A DNA stretch of 64,000 bases, taken from the NCBI RefSeq assembly GCF_000425465.1, contig NZ_AUDM01000004.1, forward strand, positions 186,001 through 250,000, written 5' to 3'. Every line of letters starts with the position of its first letter. Position 1 is the first letter of the stretch. Below, piece after piece: positions 62,671 through 64,000 of this stretch. The translations under genes and the position numbers were made by a program. Source of the DNA: Flavobacterium filum DSM 17961 (lineage in GTDB: Bacteria; Bacteroidota; Bacteroidia; Flavobacteriales; Flavobacteriaceae). Under the pieces are notes generated by a model. The model had not been told where the DNA came from. It did no database searches and saw only the letters and a program-made list of their open reading frames with translations.

Positions 62671-63972
62671 TCACACTTCTGAAACTTGATTTTTTGGCAC
62701 ACGTAGCAACAATAATAATCCTGCTACAAAGAAAACCATAAGAAAAACAATCGCATTTCGCATACTTCCGGTGATTTGATCGATTGTTCCGTAGATTGCC
62801 ATTCCAATCACAATTCCGATTTTTTCAGCAACATCATAAAAACTAAAAAAGGAAGCTGTATCTTCGGTTTTGGGTAAAAATTTAGAATAAGTTGAACGAG
62901 AAAGTGCTTGAATTCCTCCCATCACCATTCCCACAAAACCAGCAGTCACATAAAAATGAATGGGTTCGGTTACAAAATAAGCAAACACACAAATAATGGC
63001 CCAAATGGCGTTGATCACAATCAACGTTCGAATATTACCAAACATTTCTGATGCTCGAGAAGTCAATGTTGCCCCTATTACTGCAACCAATTGAATTACT
63101 AAAATACTAATAATTAATCCCGTTGTTTTTTCACTATCTGTTGACCAATTGATTTCTTGTTCTCCAAAATAAGTAGCCACTAACATCACAGTTTGAACCG
63201 CCATACTATACACAAAGAAAGCAACCAAATAGCGATAAAGCCTTAGATTATGATATAACTGACTTTGTACTTTTTTTAATTCTTTAAAACCATTAAAAAT
63301 GACATCTTTAGTAATTTTATCTGCATTTTTATTTCCTTTTGGCAAGAACCAAAACGCATATTGAGCAAAAAGAATCCACCAAATTCCGGTCATCGCAAAA
63401 GCCATTCGCATCGCATCTAGTGCTTCTTGCCCCTCTTTACCTAAAATGATGTATAAATTTAAAGCGAGTAATATAACACTTCCTATATATCCCATAGAAT
63501 AGCCTTTGGCACTCAAACTGTCTTGTTGTTCTTTGTGAGCAATATCAGGCAAATAGGAATTATAAAATACCAAACTTCCCCAAAAACCTATCAATCCAAA
63601 GAAAAAGCATACAATTCCAAAGTAGATATTATCAGCCGTAAACCAATACATTCCAATACAAGACAAAGCACCTAAATAGCAAAAGAACTGCATAAATCGT
63701 TTTTTATTTCCTGCAAAATCGGCAATACCGGATAGAATTGGAGAAATAAATGCAACACATAAAAAGGCAAAAGCGGTCACAAAACTAATTAAAGCTGTAC
63801 TTTTAAATTCGTAACCCATAAAAAGCACATTCGGATTATCTTTCGGAAATAAAAATCCATAATAAAGCGGAAAAATAGAAGACGAAATCACCAACGGATA
63901 AACCGAATTCGCCCAGTCATAAAACGCCCATGCATTTAAAAGTTTACTACTTCCTTTTTCAAGTGTTGCCAT
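62671..63972 (-). CDS. MFS transporter, UMF1 (Atg22-like) family
   Basis: 433 residues, 11-12 membrane helices. Start LLNAWAFYDWANSVYPLVISSSIFPLYY, with SGIADFAGNKKRFMQFFCYLGA and GGIQALSRSTYSKFLPKTEDTASFFSFYDV, is typical of the UMF1 family, whose members include yeast Atg22 amino-acid effluxers. Substrate unknown. Convergent with the sigma operon. Confidence 0.92.
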   Translation of the reverse strand: MATLEKGSSKLLNAWAFYDWANSVYPLVISSSIFPLYYGFLFPKDNPNVLFMGYEFKSTALISFVTAFAFLCVAFISPILSGIADFAGNKKRFMQFFCYLGALSCIGMYWFTADNIYFGIVCFFFGLIGFWGSLVFYNSYLPDIAHKEQQDSLSAKGYSMGYIGSVILLALNLYIILGKEGQEALDAMRMAFAMTGIWWILFAQYAFWFLPKGNKNADKITKDVIFNGFKELKKVQSQLYHNLRLYRYLVAFFVYSMAVQTVMLVATYFGEQEINWSTDSEKTTGLIISILVIQLVAVIGATLTSRASEMFGNIRTLIVINAIWAIICVFAYFVTEPIHFYVTAGFVGMVMGGIQALSRSTYSKFLPKTEDTASFFSFYDVAEKIGIVIGMAIYGTIDQITGSMRNAIVFLMVFFVAGLLLLLRVPKNQVSEV

Positions 63973-64000
63973 AGTTGAAATTTTTGGTCATAAAAAAAGC

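Overview
The window is a chromosomal segment of a low-GC member of the Flavobacteriaceae (Flavobacterium-like). The signs are: Bacteroidetes promoter words (TAnnTTTG), a type IX secretion protein (PorQ), GIN/DUF4097-type cell-envelope proteins behind an ECF sigma factor, an Arm-domain tyrosine integrase remnant of the Bacteroidetes kind, and few Shine-Dalgarno sequences. No rRNA operon or CRISPR array is present. The one tRNA seen is tRNA-Ser(UGA) on the minus strand.

Region by region. (1) 1-10220: a molybdenum enzyme operon of nitrate-reductase type (membrane subunit fragment, molybdopterin catalytic subunit, four-cluster ferredoxin, bc1-type Rieske protein, small membrane protein) runs directly into a nearly complete molybdenum-cofactor pathway (moaA, moeA, a TSUP transporter, mobA, moaD, a MoeB-rhodanese fusion, moaE, a MoaC-MoaB fusion). 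An outer-membrane porin follows at 10285. (2) 11618-17941: a probable nitrosative-stress or low-oxygen regulon: Ric/YtfE di-iron repair protein, a lipoprotein, an Rrf2/NsrR-like regulator, an unrecognised 600-residue Cys-containing protein, a fasciclin lipoprotein, a His-rich polytopic membrane protein and a Crp/Fnr regulator. Four promoters here share one CRP-like palindrome, TTATGA-N6-TCATAA or a close variant, each centred exactly 33 bp from a -7-like element. (3) 17950-19231: a 193-bp MITE-like element, relics of a small phage-like element, a dead integrase fragment and tRNA-Ser. (4) 19565-43999: mostly housekeeping and signalling genes: MazG-like hydrolase, two-component system, NADP isocitrate dehydrogenase, cold-shock protein, LpxE/EptA-like lipid A modification pair, Ogt, a sodium-pumping methylmalonyl-CoA decarboxylase set with epimerase, a fused 2-oxoacid dehydrogenase E1, a 2OG-Fe(II) oxygenase, SUI1, nucleoside phosphorylase, CorA and HutI. 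(5) 44183-48650: a dus gene followed by an accessory stretch in which the last 139-167 bp of dus is repeated twice downstream, each copy closing off a small cargo gene; two unrecognised AT-rich genes follow. (6) 48898-53335: secreted proteins, a seven-bladed Reg_prop lipoprotein, a divergent ToxR-like membrane-bound regulator and YaaA. (7) 53604-63972: cmk, porQ, lon, a Gly-rich lipoprotein, an ECF sigma/anti-sigma-like/DUF4097/GIN operon and an MFS (UMF1) transporter.

How the parts work together: the molybdoenzyme operon and its cofactor genes suggest nitrate reduction, and the adjacent Ric/Crp/Rrf2 block fits defence against nitric oxide produced by it. The most notable observations are the four-promoter Crp operator set, the serial duplication of the dus 3' end around cargo genes, the phage relic with MITE beside tRNA-Ser, and intergenic arrays with an 8-bp period.
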